NCBI GenBank assembly: GCA_026397855.1
Contig: JAPLUA010000078.1
Coordinates: 1 to 8,180 of the forward strand
Origin: Verrucomicrobiota bacterium
Lineage (GTDB): Bacteria; Verrucomicrobiota; Verrucomicrobiia; Limisphaerales; UBA8199
DNA length: 8,180 nt
Direction: 5' to 3'
In this document: positions 6,817 through 8,180 of the stretch, in pieces
How the letters are laid out: each line of letters starts with the position of its first letter
Numbering within the stretch: position 1 is the first letter of the stretch
Made by a program: the position numbers and the translations under genes
The notes under the pieces: generated by a model
Told to the model about the DNA's origin: nothing
The model's database searches: none
The model's input: the letters and a program-made list of their open reading frames with translations, nothing else

Positions 6817-7911
6817 CTACTTGCCGTTGTTGTTCACAGCATTGGCGATCGCTCTCAGGTAAGCGTTGCCCATGCCTTTGGTCGGCGTGAGGTAGCCGCC
6901 CTCGCCGTTTTCGTTCCAAGCGTAGAGCAGCAGGATACGCTCCTTGGTGGTTTGGTCCGGGTGCGCGTCCATCCACCGGATAGCGCGGGTGACGAAGCCG
7001 GCCACTTGCGCCGGCGTCCGGTCCGGATAATACACCGCCTGAGTTTCAGGCCTGGCCGCATCTTCCCACGGCCGCTTGTCCCAGCCGACGGTCACCACGG
7101 GCATGTAGGGCAGGGTGCTGTTGGCCGCAAAACGGTTCCACAGATCCTCGTGGCCCTCGATCATCCGGGAGAAGGGCTGGATTTTGTCCGGGCCTTTCAC
7201 CGGGTAGCCGTGGTAGTTGTAGCCGGTTAGACACGCGTAGCCGTCCGCCTTCAGGTCGGCGAGGTTATCCCACTTGTTCGTTGGGCCCGGAGTGGCGCAG
7301 GCGGTGACACAAACTCCTTCCAGGCCGGCGGCACGAGCCTTGGCGTCGAGCTTGTCGAAGGCGGCCTTGACGGCGCTCGAGCTGCCAAAGGCGCCGCGCA
7401 GCTCGCGCGCGGTGAAGAACAACAGCAGCGGTTTGCCTCCGACCTTCACGTGCGTCGGCTCCCGGAACAGGCGCACCCACACGTCGGTCACGGCCTCCCA
7501 ATCGGCCGGCCCGATGCGGAAGCCACCGTGGTTGGCAACCATCAGGCAGAACTGGAGACGCTGCTTGTTCCCGGCCTTCAGGTAGAGATCGAGCCCCGTG
7601 TTGAGCGGGGTGCTTTTCTCGGCGCCTTCAGGCCAATACCAGTCAAAGGCGAAGAACGACAGGCCATGGTCTGCCGCGCAATCAATCTGCCGCTCGACAA
7701 CGGGCAACGAATCGTCCCGCCAGCCCCAGACCGGTTCCCGGTCGCAGAACTCGTCCCGCAGGCGCGGCGTGAGGTGATCCGTCTTCCCTGTCCACCCGTC
7801 GAAGTAATAGGCCCCGGCGCGGACCCTCGGGGGCGCCGCCGCAGTTTGGGCCGGCAGCGGGTCCGCATTCAGCAACAGGGTGGCAGCAAGGGTGGTTAGC
7901 GCAGTTTTCAT
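6817..7911 (-). CDS. Secreted WbsX/GH99-like TIM-barrel glycosidase
   Basis: 364 residues. The start is chosen at ATG 7911 because it opens a signal peptide (MK, then ALTTLAATLLL, then a small-residue cleavage region ~19-25). A longer frame from 8067 only adds 52 residues without family character. Family marks in order: 'RAGAYYFDGW' (31-40), 'GLSFFAFDWYWPEG' (83-96), 'NHGGFRIGPADWEAV' (127-141), 'VKVGGKPLLLFF' (156-166), 'YNYHGYPV' (231-238), and 'LLYAWNENGEGGYLTPT' (328-344). The last contains Glu334 and Glu337 in N-E-x-x-E, matching the paired glutamates of GH99 enzymes. The WbsX domain was named from O-antigen gene clusters, but export and neighbours here favour glycan breakdown. A plausible activity is retaining cleavage of an α-linked glycan; the substrate is unknown. 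No Shine-Dalgarno is visible. The stop codon of a small upstream ORF lies one base before the ATG. Confidence 0.8.
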   Translation of the reverse strand: MKTALTTLAATLLLNADPLPAQTAAAPPRVRAGAYYFDGWTGKTDHLTPRLRDEFCDREPVWGWRDDSLPVVERQIDCAADHGLSFFAFDWYWPEGAEKSTPLNTGLDLYLKAGNKQRLQFCLMVANHGGFRIGPADWEAVTDVWVRLFREPTHVKVGGKPLLLFFTARELRGAFGSSSAVKAAFDKLDAKARAAGLEGVCVTACATPGPTNKWDNLADLKADGYACLTGYNYHGYPVKGPDKIQPFSRMIEGHEDLWNRFAANSTLPYMPVVTVGWDKRPWEDAARPETQAVYYPDRTPAQVAGFVTRAIRWMDAHPDQTTKERILLLYAWNENGEGGYLTPTKGMGNAYLRAIANAVNNNGK

Positions 7912-7943
7912 TTTAGGTGATGGTTGAGCGGAACGCCAGGGCC

Positions 7944-7954
7944 CGGGAAACCCG
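7944..7954. repeat. Short inverted repeat CGGG-AAA-CCCG
   Basis: CGGG (7944-7947) and CCCG (7951-7954) are complementary around AAA. Its right arm shares two bases with the left arm of the adjacent 15-bp palindrome, so as RNA the two hairpins could not both form fully. It lies 33-43 bases upstream of ATG 7911. Confidence 0.25.
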
Positions 7955-7967
7955 AGGAAGTTCCTCG
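7953..7967. promoter_or_regulatory. 15-bp palindrome CGAGGAA-G-TTCCTCG, operator candidate
   Basis: CGAGGAA (7953-7959) is the exact reverse complement of TTCCTCG (7961-7967) around one central G. It lies about 42-56 bases upstream of ATG 7911 on the minus strand, a position suited to a repressor operator. The one-base centre makes an RNA hairpin less likely than a protein-binding site. It also falls within the small LysR-like ORF. No regulator family is assigned. Confidence 0.4.
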
Positions 7968-8081
7968 AAACGCAGCCCGGCGATAAAACAGCGGAGATGA
8001 CGCAGTTCCATGACTGCCAGCGAGCGTAATCTAAAGTGACGCTGAGGCAAGAAAGTTGGCCTTTCATGCCGCGTAGTTTTC

Positions 8082-8155
8082 AAACCAGGACTTTTCTGTA
8101 GTTAGCAAAGCAGGACAGGTTCATTTTGGGCGATTGGTAAAGAGCAGTACAGGTT
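8082..8155. repeat. Short direct repeats (AGCAGNACAGGTT type)
   Basis: AGCAGGACAGGTT at 8109-8121 and AGCAGTACAGGTT at 8143-8155 differ at one of 13 bases, with starts 34 bp apart. A weaker third copy, AAACCAGGAC at 8082-8091, matches AAAGCAGGAC at 8107-8116 in 9 of 10 positions. All point the same way and lie upstream of the small ORF and the WbsX-like gene. They could be binding sites for an activator, or chance in a short stretch. Confidence 0.35.
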
Positions 8156-8180
8156 TCTCTGATTTGTTGGGTGGTGCGGC

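Larger units (their letters stand above)
7913..8011 (-). pseudogene. 32-codon ORF with LysR-type N-terminus; probable lysR remnant or leader ORF
   Basis: From ATG 8011 the minus strand reads MELRHLRCFIA and then 21 further codons to TAA at 7913-7915. The first 11 residues match the canonical opening of LysR-type transcriptional regulators, just before the helix-turn-helix. The rest (GLRFEELPRVSRALAFRST...) does not continue the winged-helix domain. The simplest reading is a lysR gene cut off by deletion or rearrangement. It could instead be a translated leader peptide, because its stop codon is separated from ATG 7911 by a single base (TAA-A-ATG), which would permit translational coupling. 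The match is short, so chance is not excluded. Confidence 0.35.
7912..8180. promoter_or_regulatory. Upstream region of the WbsX/GH99-like gene
   Basis: This 269-bp stretch is visibly less GC-rich than the rest of the window, especially beyond 8040, and holds no full-length gene. It contains a 32-codon ORF with a LysR-like start (7913-8011), overlapping inverted repeats (7944-7967) and a run of short direct repeats (8082-8155). No convincing sigma-70 promoter is visible on the minus strand. The region probably controls the gene starting at 7911, and may also control a gene beyond the window. Confidence 0.45.

Noticed and set aside
7912..8067. ATG at 8067 as the start of the WbsX/GH99-like gene
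   Set aside because: It would bury the clear signal peptide that begins at ATG 7911 behind 52 residues lacking any family similarity.

Overview
This is a GC-rich window (intergenic DNA is visibly less so) from a bacterium with weak or absent Shine-Dalgarno sequences. Its gene content resembles Verrucomicrobiota, with Planctomycetota as the alternative: a stand-alone HNH endonuclease of the type common in those phyla, secreted WbsX/GH99-like and beta-helix carbohydrate enzymes, and a URO-D-like protein beside a large glycosidase. The phylum assignment is inference from gene style, not from a marker gene.

Layout. 2-520 (+): 3' part of an HNH endonuclease whose start lies before the window. 614-3292 (-): large alpha-glucuronidase-like (GH67-type N-terminal fold) glycosidase with a C-terminal malectin-like domain. 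3299-4483 (-): URO-D-superfamily protein with the HxC...C zinc signature of methyltransferases. It lies directly upstream of the glycosidase and in the same frame, so the two form a tight operon read leftward. 4484-4670: divergent promoter region with two hairpins. 4671-6800 (+): secreted right-handed beta-helix enzyme, GH141-like. 6817-7911 (-): secreted WbsX/GH99-like glycosidase carrying an NExxE motif, convergent with the previous gene (16 bp gap). 7912-8180: upstream region of that gene, holding a 32-codon ORF that begins exactly like a LysR regulator, a 15-bp palindrome and a set of short direct repeats.

From 614 to 7911 the genes look like a small glycan-degradation locus. Two enzymes have export signals (beta-helix and WbsX/GH99-like). 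The other two (URO-D-like and glucuronidase-like) have none and would act in the cytoplasm. A working model, inference only, is that the exported enzymes trim a complex plant or algal glycan, and the cytoplasmic pair removes a methyl group and a glycosyl (perhaps uronic acid) residue from the imported product. No transporter, regulator, corrinoid protein or sulfatase is visible in the window to complete such a pathway. I see no tRNA, rRNA, CRISPR array or insertion sequence.
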